The notes under the pieces: model-generated
Told to the model about the DNA's origin: nothing
What the model saw: the letters and a program-made list of their open reading frames with translations, nothing else
Databases searched by the model: none
In this document: in pieces, positions 46,101 to 53,668 of the stretch
How the letters are laid out: the number at the start of each line of letters is the position of its first letter
Position numbering within the stretch: position 1 is the first letter of the stretch
Translations under genes and position numbers: made by a program
Source: a virus
Virus record (IMG/VR): IMGVR_UViG_3300042544_001456
Coordinates: 1 to 64,000 of that record
Strand: one strand, 5' to 3'
DNA: 64,000 bases

Positions 46101-49100
46101 TATACATTCAGAATATCAGCTTATAACTGAAGGATATAACAATGTTATATTAAATTCTGAAATTGAAAACAAATGGGTTGACAGTTTAGTTGGTTATGAT
46201 CAAAATTCAAAAAATGTTCCAGATTCGTCATTAACTGTTAGACAGAAATATGGAATTTTAAATGCTCCACGTCAAGGAATGTTTGTAAATAGATTAGAAG
46301 CAGTCAAACAACTTGTTGAAAGAACAAACAGTGTTTTAATTACTAGACAAATAGTTGACAACTATGATATTTCTACATTATTCTTAAAAGATGAGGAACC
46401 AGCAATAACTACAGGTCGATATGACAGCATAGTTGACACAGTAGACGATCTTCGTTTTGTAGGAGTATCAAAAACAGAACAAGCTCAATTAACACCGGTG
46501 ATTGAAAATGGAAAAATTATTTCTATAAACATTGACAATCCAGGTAGAGGTTATCGTGTTGCACCGAATGTTGAAATAGTTGACAGCAATGGCACTAATG
46601 CAATTGTTAAAACAACAATAAACAATCTTGGACAAATTACTAGTACATATATTAGATCTTCTGGTAAAAACTATACTGACAATGTAAAATTGAATGTTAG
46701 AAAGTACAGTGTTTTAGTTAAGGCTGATGCCGAAATAGGCGGCCGTTGGGCAATTTATGAATGGAACAAAGCAACACAAACTTGGAATAGAAAAGACAAT
46801 CAGAACTACGACACTACTAGATATTGGGACTATGCTGACTGGTATCTATCGGACTATACAAGCCTAACACAAATCGATCATGTTGTAGATCAAAGTTATG
46901 AATTATTTGGACTCGACGACGAAATCGGAGAAGTTATAAAAATTAATAACATCGGTTCTGGCGGTTGGCTATTGTTAGAAAAAATTGCAGATTCGACAAC
47001 TGAAGATTATACAGTAAATTATAAAACTGTGGGTAGACAAAATGGTACTATACAGCTTTCTACAAGGCTATACGATTATGCATCTATCAACAGCGGATAT
47101 GATGCAAACGTATTTGACTTAACATTCTATGATAAAGAACCTGTAAACGAATTGAGAAATATTTTATCAGCGTTAAAAAATGAAATATTTATAGGCGATT
47201 TAGCAGTTGAATACATAAATCTATTCTTTGCAAGTTTAAGATATGCAATACACGAGCAGCATGGACTTGACTGGGCCTTTAAAACTAGCTTTGTAAGAGT
47301 AAAACACAATGTTGGCAACTTGCATCAACCTGTTAACTTCCAAAACGATAATCTCGAAAATTATCAAGATTATGTTAACGAAGTAAAGCCATACAGTACA
47401 AAAGTAAGAGAATATATAAGTGCGTATTCTTCTATCGAACCTACTGAATCACTGGTTACAGATTTTGACTTACCTCCTAGCTATAACGAAATAACAAAAG
47501 AAATAGAAACTAGTTATGCTAAGTATGAAAACAATCAAATTCAAGATGTTATTGACAAATACTTACAATACCCTTACAGAAGTTGGACAGAAAACAACGG
47601 TTACGATATTGTATCTATAGAAGTAGCTAACGGTGGATCAAAATACAAAGAAACACCGGTTGTTGTAGTTGAAGGCGAGAACGGAACTACAGCAAAAGCT
47701 TACTTAAGTAGAGGCCGTGTGTCAAAAATTGAAATAGTAAATAAAGGTGGAAAATATTATAAAGCACCATTGATATCTATTAACGGAACACAAGATGAAG
47801 GCGGAGAACCAGCGGTTGCTGTTGCTATTTTAGGAAACGGAGTTGTTAGATCAGCACACGTTGTTTTAAGATTTGACAGAATTAGCAGTTCTTATCTGTT
47901 TACTGAATTAGAAGAAACAGAATCATTTGTAGGAACAGCAGCAAAAGAAAAATTTGTACTAAAATGGCCAATGAATGTTAGAACAGATAGCTACGTTGTT
48001 ACAATAAATGGAATTCAGCAATTAAGTAGCAAATTTGTAATCGGAAATGACATTGACAAATCAAAAGGATTTGACCGTCATCTTGGATACATAAAATTTG
48101 TTGATGCACCAGCATTGGGATCACAAATATCGATTACTTATAAAAAAGACATATCTTTATTACATGCTGCTGATAGAATAAACTTTTTCTATAATCCAAC
48201 CACAGGCATGGCTGGCAAAGATTTGTCTCAACTAATGGATGGCGTTACATTCGAAGGTGTAAATGTTAACAGTGTCGATTTTGGTACTGAGCAAGGATTT
48301 GGTGTCGGTGGATACGGATCCATGCCCTGGGATACTTTTGACAATACATACGAAGATGAAATTTTTATATTAGATGGAAGTACTTCAATACTTACATTAA
48401 GTAAGCCACTAGAATTAAATGTTGAATACAACTTTTATCTAAATAATATTAGACTTGATGACGAGAATTACGGCACTAGTACACCGTTAAGTAATCTAAA
48501 TGCAAAAATGGCTACTATTATTGGAGATGGTGTAACAGATACTGTTACTATCGATGAAGAGCTAATCGAAACAGTTGCTAATGACATAGTTATAATAAGA
48601 AAAAGCACAAGTGACGGAAGCTTTGCACCAACAGATACAAGCTACGATACTTCTATCTCAGGAGGTAACTTTGCATATACTACAGCAACAGGTTTGTCAA
48701 GTGCTGATATAACTATAGACGGTGACGGCTTCGTTACTGCATCATCGAGAGGACCAGAAGAGTTAGTACCTGGACAAGTTCTAGACACACTTGACTTAAA
48801 AGTATATCATAGATCTGCAGATGGTGTTGGAATTGTTACTGTTGCAAACTATAAAATAGATGGTACAAGATCTGTGTTTGATCTTCCTAATATTCCTCAA
48901 ACAGCTGACGGAATAATTGTTAAAGTTGATAACCAAATCTTAAAACCAGATATGTTTACAGTTGATTACGAAGATCAAACAATTTCGTTTTCTGATAGTA
49001 CTATACCAACCGGATCATTATTGTCAATCTTAACTATTGGCGTTAACGGTGCTAATCTAATAGACACTGAATATACTATATCAGACGGAAGTACAACTAG

Positions 49101-51006
49101 TTATGTAACTTCGGCAGTTTGGAGTGAAACACTGTCAACATTTGTAACTGTTAACGGAATAGTTAAAGAAAAAGGCAGAGATTACAATCAAATTAGAACA
49201 CAAGATACTGAGCAATATCCAAACAGACTTAAGATTGTTTTCGAGTCGTCGGCAATTGCAAATGGAGATCTAATTCAATATTCGATATACGATACACCAT
49301 TAAAAACTTATAGTCAAATAATTATTGACAGAACTTTCGAAGCAGATGGCAGCACAGATTATCATGACTTTGATGGTACAGATAATCCTGTTCCGTTTAA
49401 CAAGCAACCGTTAGCATACAATCTTATTGTTAAATCTAACAACCAGATTTTAAGTCCTGGTTACAGTAAGTCGTTTATTACAACAGATGAGAGAGAATAT
49501 GCAATCGATTCTTGGCAATACAGCGACACAACAACTATAGATGAAGCAAACGTATTAGTTTTTGTTAACGGCATACAATTAACAAAAGAAGAATTTACAT
49601 TTGATTCAACAGTCGGCATTGTAAGATTGTTGCAAGAAGATATTGGAATTTCAGGAAGTACACTTGAAGTTTATATTATAACTGATGCAGATTACTATTT
49701 TATAGATTCAAGAATAAAGTTTTCAAGTGCAGTGGACAGCATGATTGTTGCAGACTCTGAAATTACTTTGGTATCTACTAACGACAGTTCATCTTATACT
49801 GCGTATGTTAAAACAGTCTCTGAGGACGAAATTGTTGTAAGATCTTTTAGAAATGATATTAGAAATTCATTTACAATTTCTCCAGAGTTTGAATTAAGCG
49901 AAACTTTGTTAACAATTTTAGATGTAACTTACGAATTAAGTGACAGTTTAACTTTTGCTACTCCTCCGAGCTCTGGTACAGATATTGAAATATATCAATT
50001 TAGTAACCACGACATTAACAACTTTAAGAGAACTTTATATAAAGTACTTAGAGATACATATGTTGACGAAACCACAGAAAATTGGATAACAAGAAATCTT
50101 ACATCGAGTGGATATATTAAATTAAACGGCACTACATCGAGTGCAAACTACGTTTGGGTAGCACTTAATGGCGAGTTGTTAACACCAAACATAGATTATG
50201 TTTTAGTTCCTACAATGGATGCAATACAATTATCGTCGTTACCATTTAATAATGACAAAATAGATGTTATTGAATTTGGAAATTCACCTGTTTCACCAAA
50301 GTACGGTTTTAGAATTTTTAAAGATATGCTAAACAGAACACATTATAAGAGGCTAAATCAAAGTAATTCTTATGTACTAGCAGAACCTTTAAATTATTAT
50401 GACTTAAGAATTGTACTTGAAAGCACAAGTGGTATATTCCAGCCAAACAAATCAAAAAATATACCGGGAGTAGTTTTTATTGACGGTGAAAGAATTGAAT
50501 ATTTTGAAGTAGTTGGAAATAAGTTACAACAATTAAGAAGAGGTACACTTGGTACAGGTGTAAAAAATCTTTATAATGTTGGCACAGTTGCTTATGGACA
50601 AGGCCCTGAAGAAACTATTAACTATTCAGATGTTGTTCTTACACAAACTGAAATAGCAGATGGTAGTTCTACAGCTACAACATTTGCTTTCAGAGATTAT
50701 ATGATTCCTGAAAGCGTTGACGAAATTGAAGTTTTTGTTGCTGGCCGACGCCTAAGAAAAAATTCAATACAGTTGTTTGATCAAACAATAGCACAGGATA
50801 GTCCCGAAGGTGATGTTACAATTCCGCCAGAATTTTCTATAGAAGATAATAACCTGGTGTTGGCAATAGCACCGCCAGCAGGAGTTAAGGTAGTAATTGC
50901 AAGATCAACTGGTAAAGTATGGAATGAAAGTGGCAAATCATTAACAACTTCTAATAATAATATAAGCAGATTCTTGCGTGAAGCAACAATACTCTTACCT
51001 AAATAA
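37195..51006 (+). CDS. 4603-residue giant baseplate/host-contact protein (gp7 position)
   Basis: The largest gene in the window (13.8 kb). It follows gp6 where T4 has gene 7 (1032 residues), so it may be the wedge-initiator homologue at its N-terminus; this is inference from order. Visible parts: a plastocyanin-like beta domain at about 190-285 (KGQTYRFEVNTPGHPIAF, DDAPAVLYYVSQNDI) lacking a copper-ligand Cys; CBM5/12-like modules near 1442, 1700, 2216 and 2361 (WSIWTDYAIGDLVKYKEFYY); FG-GAP-type propeller strands between about 2130 and 2570 (FGYDVALSSNGKYLAIGAP); GSGYxxxP-type modules near 3110 and 3475; and a C-terminal array of NGxxL-DY strand repeats. A single undisturbed frame. Probably the scaffold of the baseplate periphery with glycan-binding modules. 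Not all domain calls are certain. Confidence 0.75.
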   Translation: MAHNDQSDFPLPTGGSNNATSSDFLPKYFRTSVNKKFLSSTMDQMIKPGVVEKVNAFAGRRHAKAATSSDVYLSDVLPSRENYQLEPSLLYKDDLNNIEFFKNYNDYIGQISSFKGTVDNHSLLNSQEFYAWDPHICWDKFVNFREYYWLPMGPQPIGIAGQSRDVVSTYTVVTSDEGDNTAYIFTPNGLTRNPSIKLFKGQTYRFEVNTPGHPIAFVTSRNFLDTDPTSNTDYLNQSTLYKKGITSDSDYVENGVIEFTVPDDAPAVLYYVSQNDINTSGIVTIFEISENTQINVTNEIIGKKTYKTSSGVELSNGMKVYFQGSVIPEEYETGYWYISGVGSEIYLVSERNLEVPAIFTQEYEVPFDNDGFDNLPFEDATSFPGTKDYIVINRASADKNPWSRYNRWFHRSVIETSFTANNLPVELDENNRAKRPIIEFEGGLKLWKHGTKAKNNVTLIDTYTQDAFSKIEGALGYNIDGIDLVEGMRVIFSADTDILVNGRVYEVKFITHNGRRQISLIEAADSVPQFEDVVLITDGLTYKGKMFYYDGSTWKQSQEKLSVNQFPRFDLFDENGYSYGDTSVYTSSNFSGNKVFSYKEGTGTVDPELGFPLSYRNINNVGDIIFEFNLLNDSIIYQTDSQVETDLPTDTAFLKKFKPNENTFSYVNGWTKAKNNSKQYVIRQFTVSSINESFKVDVFNNSGDLSDLEVKVYVNSVKQKNNIDYVISVKNGYAFVEFLNNLTIGDIVLLKCYSSASKNQNGFYEIPSNLERNPLNDNVTYFTLGEVNDHVNSIVENVPGFTGSYPGVSNLRDLSPASVYGTRFVQHSGPLNIALYHITDKNANIIKSLKYARKEYAKFKRKFLLESEQTGYVGPTKSHFDLVIDKIVKENIGNKSFYFSDMLGFGAAKKTIHTVEYVGPAYFSMSKVFNLDSLSINAVGVYLNGNQLLYSKDYTFTENYVYINRDLQYGDIVEIYEYESTAGSNIPPTPTKLGLYPKFEPSIFVDNTYSEPKIVIQGHDGSLTIGFGDYRDDLLLELETRIYNNIKILYDTDKLNLDDFVGSINRNTGFSKTDIDNVLLSDFAQWLELAGSPNYADHSWWDKDVSFTYNYSSMSDRNGNPLKGYWRNVYKEYFDTDRPHSHPWEMLGFNIKPTWWESLYGPAPYTKDNLILWNDLAEGIIREPGKPVSRNKKYARPGLLDYIPVNEYGQLLSPLDSSLAQDFVLLESKNNFVFGDISPVETAWRRSSEYPFSLITAWVLLQPTKLLGVGFDLSRMLRDNAGNLVYKDTKKRINLKDLKFPTITTTENLVLTSGLVNYISSYISSKVTSKYETYKTQLANLDNQLALKLSGYADKSKLKLVLDSRNPLNKTSVFIPDENYQITLAKSSVLETVVFSGIIIEKIESGYLISGYDKEDPIFYYNKPITRSTDSAIAVGGISEQFVEWDSNKNYTIGIVVRYNSEYYRTKVTHLSDESFDPLKFVKLSGLPVVGGVTALLRKEFETQVTAMPYGSILTTVQDVVDFMQGYEAYLVSKGFVFNFYNKNTEALEDMLLCIKEYMFWVTQNWDNGTVLTVSPVANKVEFSRDYFVVDDIFDSFYDYSLISGNGSRISKEFSNIFRTSSNTFGVTPVNSDEGIFLVKLPLIQKEHVIIIDNQTVFNDTIYDKVPGYRQERIKVVGYRTDNWDGSLNIPGFIFDEAKITNWSIWTDYAIGDLVKYKEFYYSANIKHTSNEFFDANNWNRLTEKPESRLYANWDYKANQFADFYDLDTDNFDTEQQRLGQHLIGYQKREYLSNIITDSVSQYKFYQGYIAEKGTKNALTKLFDALSTAGEESLEFYEEWAVRLGQYGSTDNIYEIEYLIDELKYKLEPQIIELVDSKSSTRTDLVQEIAPYEVYLRPDDYNHAPFESNTTNTIYTKDNGYIREQDVAAVVNGYDSILELSAFNIRVGDFIWVTNYNQTWDVLRLVKTGDKILSFDSAFISDEVIDENGNVIEGFTVVFENYIETQYQKGEIIGLLSTNDSITKFYKIWAVSLNKVQVINAGNLNSITTEGNNSSVGLPDSNEVGVAKFVTRRFADSTTLNSSIKSLKQEFNDTVWIDNKGDNAWGVYTNENIFSLQEEIINPTLDGDGFATSFDSNIANTILAIGSVSDDFERGIVRIYARSTESIDKREIQSLVQDDTVSGYSAFGYDVALSSNGKYLAIGAPYASNIKTKFKGDLTPGTVYQMGDIVNDNGMLWRAISSFAPWDESSTISTTDQDWEPVYIIETTDDGTESGLTNQGVVYLYERQTTGYYNLVHCIASPDPKNNERFGYKVELRTTATGDVKLFVGAPGTESLSRGRIYFIDNSDNTWEYSKDKMYRGVYSDFASYNLNEIVFYNGQVYRADTNITPGSAIPEASSLWILLDDETVEYTGYIPRINNIIDNEGDSSLYNDAINIGKNFDVNTLGDIIILSSSVNLGSGIRSERVSIYRNNLSRWKFSQHIDTSDMSESFGFKVSINDTGDRIGIGAPRNDDIEIDGGCVYIYKQVTTDNVSTYELLQTLRSPFEEKNESFGTGLDFYGNKLAISGKNTDKRVVTTFDRYTENLYGIMVGKTETGSIKYSKYVNDPTSDERKEYTTFDNGYTNFVNVLKDTGRIALFQKLGDSYIYGEDVAYNRNTKYNDISNFKLIDNHLYIGFPKLNPANTEDSALIYNYESSEDSSLGLFADLRSTKNSNSWTEVTIQEGKPNNEKIQRCFLYSINTNDLLVNLDVIDPRQGKIPGPAEQEITWKTFYDPAIYSFNVNQQDGVVVDTVNSWTESQVGKLWWKLETASWFNPYQGDDQYRISNWNKLLPGASIDVYEWVESTVIPSRWAALADTPSGFAEGISGQPLYDDTIYSSKKVYDPVSGSFVDRFYFWVKSKKNVPENSKRQLSASAIENLIADPAGQGYRFAVLLSDNSFALYNVKTFIEDKNTAIHFTIAKDETLNSNIHSEYQLITEGYNNVILNSEIENKWVDSLVGYDQNSKNVPDSSLTVRQKYGILNAPRQGMFVNRLEAVKQLVERTNSVLITRQIVDNYDISTLFLKDEEPAITTGRYDSIVDTVDDLRFVGVSKTEQAQLTPVIENGKIISINIDNPGRGYRVAPNVEIVDSNGTNAIVKTTINNLGQITSTYIRSSGKNYTDNVKLNVRKYSVLVKADAEIGGRWAIYEWNKATQTWNRKDNQNYDTTRYWDYADWYLSDYTSLTQIDHVVDQSYELFGLDDEIGEVIKINNIGSGGWLLLEKIADSTTEDYTVNYKTVGRQNGTIQLSTRLYDYASINSGYDANVFDLTFYDKEPVNELRNILSALKNEIFIGDLAVEYINLFFASLRYAIHEQHGLDWAFKTSFVRVKHNVGNLHQPVNFQNDNLENYQDYVNEVKPYSTKVREYISAYSSIEPTESLVTDFDLPPSYNEITKEIETSYAKYENNQIQDVIDKYLQYPYRSWTENNGYDIVSIEVANGGSKYKETPVVVVEGENGTTAKAYLSRGRVSKIEIVNKGGKYYKAPLISINGTQDEGGEPAVAVAILGNGVVRSAHVVLRFDRISSSYLFTELEETESFVGTAAKEKFVLKWPMNVRTDSYVVTINGIQQLSSKFVIGNDIDKSKGFDRHLGYIKFVDAPALGSQISITYKKDISLLHAADRINFFYNPTTGMAGKDLSQLMDGVTFEGVNVNSVDFGTEQGFGVGGYGSMPWDTFDNTYEDEIFILDGSTSILTLSKPLELNVEYNFYLNNIRLDDENYGTSTPLSNLNAKMATIIGDGVTDTVTIDEELIETVANDIVIIRKSTSDGSFAPTDTSYDTSISGGNFAYTTATGLSSADITIDGDGFVTASSRGPEELVPGQVLDTLDLKVYHRSADGVGIVTVANYKIDGTRSVFDLPNIPQTADGIIVKVDNQILKPDMFTVDYEDQTISFSDSTIPTGSLLSILTIGVNGANLIDTEYTISDGSTTSYVTSAVWSETLSTFVTVNGIVKEKGRDYNQIRTQDTEQYPNRLKIVFESSAIANGDLIQYSIYDTPLKTYSQIIIDRTFEADGSTDYHDFDGTDNPVPFNKQPLAYNLIVKSNNQILSPGYSKSFITTDEREYAIDSWQYSDTTTIDEANVLVFVNGIQLTKEEFTFDSTVGIVRLLQEDIGISGSTLEVYIITDADYYFIDSRIKFSSAVDSMIVADSEITLVSTNDSSSYTAYVKTVSEDEIVVRSFRNDIRNSFTISPEFELSETLLTILDVTYELSDSLTFATPPSSGTDIEIYQFSNHDINNFKRTLYKVLRDTYVDETTENWITRNLTSSGYIKLNGTTSSANYVWVALNGELLTPNIDYVLVPTMDAIQLSSLPFNNDKIDVIEFGNSPVSPKYGFRIFKDMLNRTHYKRLNQSNSYVLAEPLNYYDLRIVLESTSGIFQPNKSKNIPGVVFIDGERIEYFEVVGNKLQQLRRGTLGTGVKNLYNVGTVAYGQGPEETINYSDVVLTQTEIADGSSTATTFAFRDYMIPESVDEIEVFVAGRRLRKNSIQLFDQTIAQDSPEGDVTIPPEFSIEDNNLVLAIAPPAGVKVVIARSTGKVWNESGKSLTTSNNNISRFLREATILLPK
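43590..44910 (+). repeat. FG-GAP-like beta-propeller repeats in the giant gene
   Basis: Repeated FGxxVxxxxxGxxLxIGAP strands: FGYDVALSSNGKYLAIGAP, FGYKVELRTT then LFVGAP, FGFKVSINDTGDRIGIGAP and FGTGLDFYGNKLAISG, plus a degenerate first copy TILAIGSVSDDFERGIVRIY. Two CBM-like modules are inserted between blades. The pattern is that of integrin-alpha type propellers. Confidence 0.6.
47990..50910 (+). repeat. C-terminal array of NGxxL-DY beta repeats in the giant gene
   Basis: At least seven strand-turn units carry a VNG/VDN/LNG turn, a DY or similar, and a GDxVxI-like end: VTINGIQQLSSKF, VKVDNQILKPDMF, VTVNGIVKEKGRDY, VFVNGIQLTKEEF, VALNGELLTPNIDY and VFVAGRRLRKNSI. Two more copies lie near 39330 and 40013. 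Such repeats form beta-sandwich strings in phage fibres. Confidence 0.55.
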
Positions 51007-51009
51007 ATA
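51002..51009 (+). promoter_or_regulatory. Late promoter (AATAAATA) before gp8
   Basis: AATAAATA overlapping the giant gene's stop, 18 bases upstream of the ATG at 51027. It matches NATAAATA. Confidence 0.5.
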
Positions 51010-51026
51010 TAGTATAGGTGAAACAT

Positions 51027-51638
51027 ATGACAAATTTAAACGATCTTAATGGAATACACGTCGAAGGACACATCAAAATATTTGATCCAAAAACAGGAGA
51101 AATATTTATTAACAAGCGTAATGCTATACATTACGAAAACATGAGTTTAGCATTGGCCGAAAGTTTGTCAAATGCTGGACAGGGATTTATATACGAAATG
51201 GCGTTCGGAAACGGCGGCACAAGTGTAGATCCAACTGGTATAATCACATACTTGACTCCTAATACAACTGGTACAAATGCTAGTTTGTATAACCAAACAT
51301 ATAACAAAGTAGTTGATGATAGAAGTGTAAACAATACAGATCCTACTAGAAACAAGACCGAAATAAGACACGTATCGGGCACAAACTATACCGATATACT
51401 AGTTAGTTGTTTGTTAGATTACGGCGAACCAGACGGTCAGGATGCATTTGATACAGCAGCAAATACTGACCAATTATTTGTTTTTGATGAACTAGGACTT
51501 AAGAGCTACAGTTCATCGGGTACAGGAAGATTAATTACTCACGTAATTTTTCACCCTGTCCAAAAGAGTTTAAACAGACTAATCCAGATTGATTATACTG
51601 TAAGAGTACAAAGCCTAAGCGGGTTTAACGAGGTTTAA
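51027..51638 (+). CDS. 8: Baseplate wedge protein gp8-like
   Basis: 203 residues from the ATG at 51027 (AGGTG site); the GTG nine bases upstream overlaps it. It contains GIHVEGHIKIFDPKTGEIFI and then NKRNAIHYENMSLALAESLS, followed by EMAFGNGGTSVDPTGIITYL. I associate this opening with gp8-type wedge proteins of marine T4-like phages (T4 gp8 is 334 residues, so this one is shorter). It sits between the giant gene and the fibre genes, where T4 has gene 8. The C-terminus is a strand-rich jelly-roll-like part. Confidence 0.6.
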   Translation: MTNLNDLNGIHVEGHIKIFDPKTGEIFINKRNAIHYENMSLALAESLSNAGQGFIYEMAFGNGGTSVDPTGIITYLTPNTTGTNASLYNQTYNKVVDDRSVNNTDPTRNKTEIRHVSGTNYTDILVSCLLDYGEPDGQDAFDTAANTDQLFVFDELGLKSYSSSGTGRLITHVIFHPVQKSLNRLIQIDYTVRVQSLSGFNEV

Positions 51639-51640
51639 TA

Positions 51641-53668
51641 ATGGCATATGAAGTAAACTTTACTGACAGTGTTAACAAAGGTTCTATAACAGTTGAAGAT
51701 AATACTGTTAACACAGACACTTCTCTTCAACTACCTGGAAGAAATCTTTCAGATTTTGGAAATATTGTTTTAGAAAACTTTTTACATTTGTTAGAAAATT
51801 TTGCTAATACTACATCGCCTGAAAATCCGGTCGAAGGACAACTTTGGTACGATACAACTGACGGTATTGACCAACTCAAAGTTTACGATGGTACACAATG
51901 GGTTAGTGCCGGCGGCTTAAAAAAAGCTACTACAGAACCCGAAGCTTCAACAAGTACAATAGGTGACCTGTGGGTAGATACAGCAAATCAGCAAGTATAC
52001 TTGTATAGCGGTTCTGGTTGGATTTTAGTAGGCCCGGATTATAGCGAAGGTGCTAGCACTGGATCAAAATTTGTTACCGTTACTTCGACTACAAATCAAG
52101 AAATACCGGTTATTATAAATTATGTTAGCGACATTCCGGTGTCGATAATAAGTTCAGTAGAATTTATTCCTAAAGCTGTAATTCAAGGATATAGCACAAT
52201 ATATCCAGGAATTAACATAAGTGGCAACATCGGCGGCCAAGCTGCAAAGTATTATGGTCTTGCTGAAAAAGCAGAAAATTTAGTTATTTCTAATACAAAT
52301 GTTCCAGGAACAGACTTTGTTAGAAAAAGTACAGAAAATATTTTATCTAGAACACTGAGAATAAGAAATAACGGCGGCCTTGACATCGGTGAAACACAAA
52401 CTCTTGTGTTTTCTGTTAGTGGTAGCGTAGGTGAAATTTCACATAAAGCAAGTGACGGAAGTATTGACTTTAAAGTTAATAATGCAGGTGTTTCGACAAC
52501 TGCAATTAGAGTATATAATGATACTAAAGTTGCAATAGGTAGTCCAACTAAAATTCCAACAGAAGCACTTGATGTTGTTGGAAATATAGTTGCATCTGGT
52601 ACACTAACATTAGGAGGTACTACAGAAAGCACAACGATTTCAAATGGTGCTTTAATTGTACCTGGTGGTGCAGGCATAGCTAAAAATTTAAATGTTGGTG
52701 GTAACATAGATTTAGAAGGTTCTTTAACTGTTAATGGTAATATATTGCCAGAAACAACAGGCAAGAACATAGGCTCATCGTTGTCAAGATTTAACAATGT
52801 TTATGCTACAAACTTTTATGGAACATTTGTCGGAAGTTTAACTGGAAACGTTACAGGATCCTCAACAACTACAGGAAGATTAAATAGTCCTACTACGTTT
52901 GTAATGACAGGAGACATAACGGCTCCGAGCTTTGTTTTTGACGGCCAGACTGGCGGCACAACAAAAACTTTTACAACTACACTTAGCGATAGCTATTTTA
53001 CTTCAAAAACACTTATATCAACAATTGATTCAACAGATCAAATTGTTATTAGAAGATTAGCCGGTGCTGATATAGGTTTAAAAAGAGTAAGTCAAGAAAC
53101 ATTGACTAGTAAAATTCCTAATACTGCTGTAGGTCCGGTTATACCTGTTGGCTCAATTATGTCATATGCAGGTACCACTGCACCTCCGGGTTGGTTTATT
53201 TGTGACGGAACAGAAAAATCAAAAGTTTCTTATGCCGCATTATTTACAGCAATAGGAACAAACTTTGGAGCAGGTTCCTCAACTGCATTTTTTAAAATAC
53301 CGGATCTTAGAGGAAGATTCCTACTAGGTCATAAAGCTGATGCAGTAAGCGGAAACAGAGTATTACAAGATATAGCGTCTGAATCGGTAGGACAATATGG
53401 TGGATCAGAAAGTGATTTTATCATTGAAAATCAATTACCGGAACACAAACATAGCTTAATGGGCGATGATGGTACACAATTCTATGCAACTACCAACGTA
53501 ACTGGAGTTGCTGACGGTGGATCATCAAGTGTATCGATAGTTGGCGGCGACCCAGGATCTGGACTTACAAGGACTGAAGGTATCTATAATTATACATCGC
53601 AAATCGAATTCACCACAGTTCCACCGTTTGCTACTGTAACATACATCATTTATCACGGAGTCTTTTAA
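51641..53668 (+). CDS. Tail fibre with phage tail-collar domain (gp12-like)
   Basis: 675 residues. The N-terminal 95 residues are the attachment module shared with the next two genes (GRNLSDFGNIVLENFLHLLE, then GQLWYDTTDGIDQLKVYDG). A beta-strand shaft follows with GGTTESTTISNGALIVPGG-type repeats. Residues about 515-610 form a tail-collar domain (PVGSIMSYAGTTAPPGWFIC, then IPDLRGRFLLGHK), and near 605 is EHKHS, the His-rich strand of short tail fibre tips like T4 gp12. It probably binds a host surface receptor. The module paralogy marks it as one of three tandem fibres. Confidence 0.8.
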   Translation: MAYEVNFTDSVNKGSITVEDNTVNTDTSLQLPGRNLSDFGNIVLENFLHLLENFANTTSPENPVEGQLWYDTTDGIDQLKVYDGTQWVSAGGLKKATTEPEASTSTIGDLWVDTANQQVYLYSGSGWILVGPDYSEGASTGSKFVTVTSTTNQEIPVIINYVSDIPVSIISSVEFIPKAVIQGYSTIYPGINISGNIGGQAAKYYGLAEKAENLVISNTNVPGTDFVRKSTENILSRTLRIRNNGGLDIGETQTLVFSVSGSVGEISHKASDGSIDFKVNNAGVSTTAIRVYNDTKVAIGSPTKIPTEALDVVGNIVASGTLTLGGTTESTTISNGALIVPGGAGIAKNLNVGGNIDLEGSLTVNGNILPETTGKNIGSSLSRFNNVYATNFYGTFVGSLTGNVTGSSTTTGRLNSPTTFVMTGDITAPSFVFDGQTGGTTKTFTTTLSDSYFTSKTLISTIDSTDQIVIRRLAGADIGLKRVSQETLTSKIPNTAVGPVIPVGSIMSYAGTTAPPGWFICDGTEKSKVSYAALFTAIGTNFGAGSSTAFFKIPDLRGRFLLGHKADAVSGNRVLQDIASESVGQYGGSESDFIIENQLPEHKHSLMGDDGTQFYATTNVTGVADGGSSSVSIVGGDPGSGLTRTEGIYNYTSQIEFTTVPPFATVTYIIYHGVF

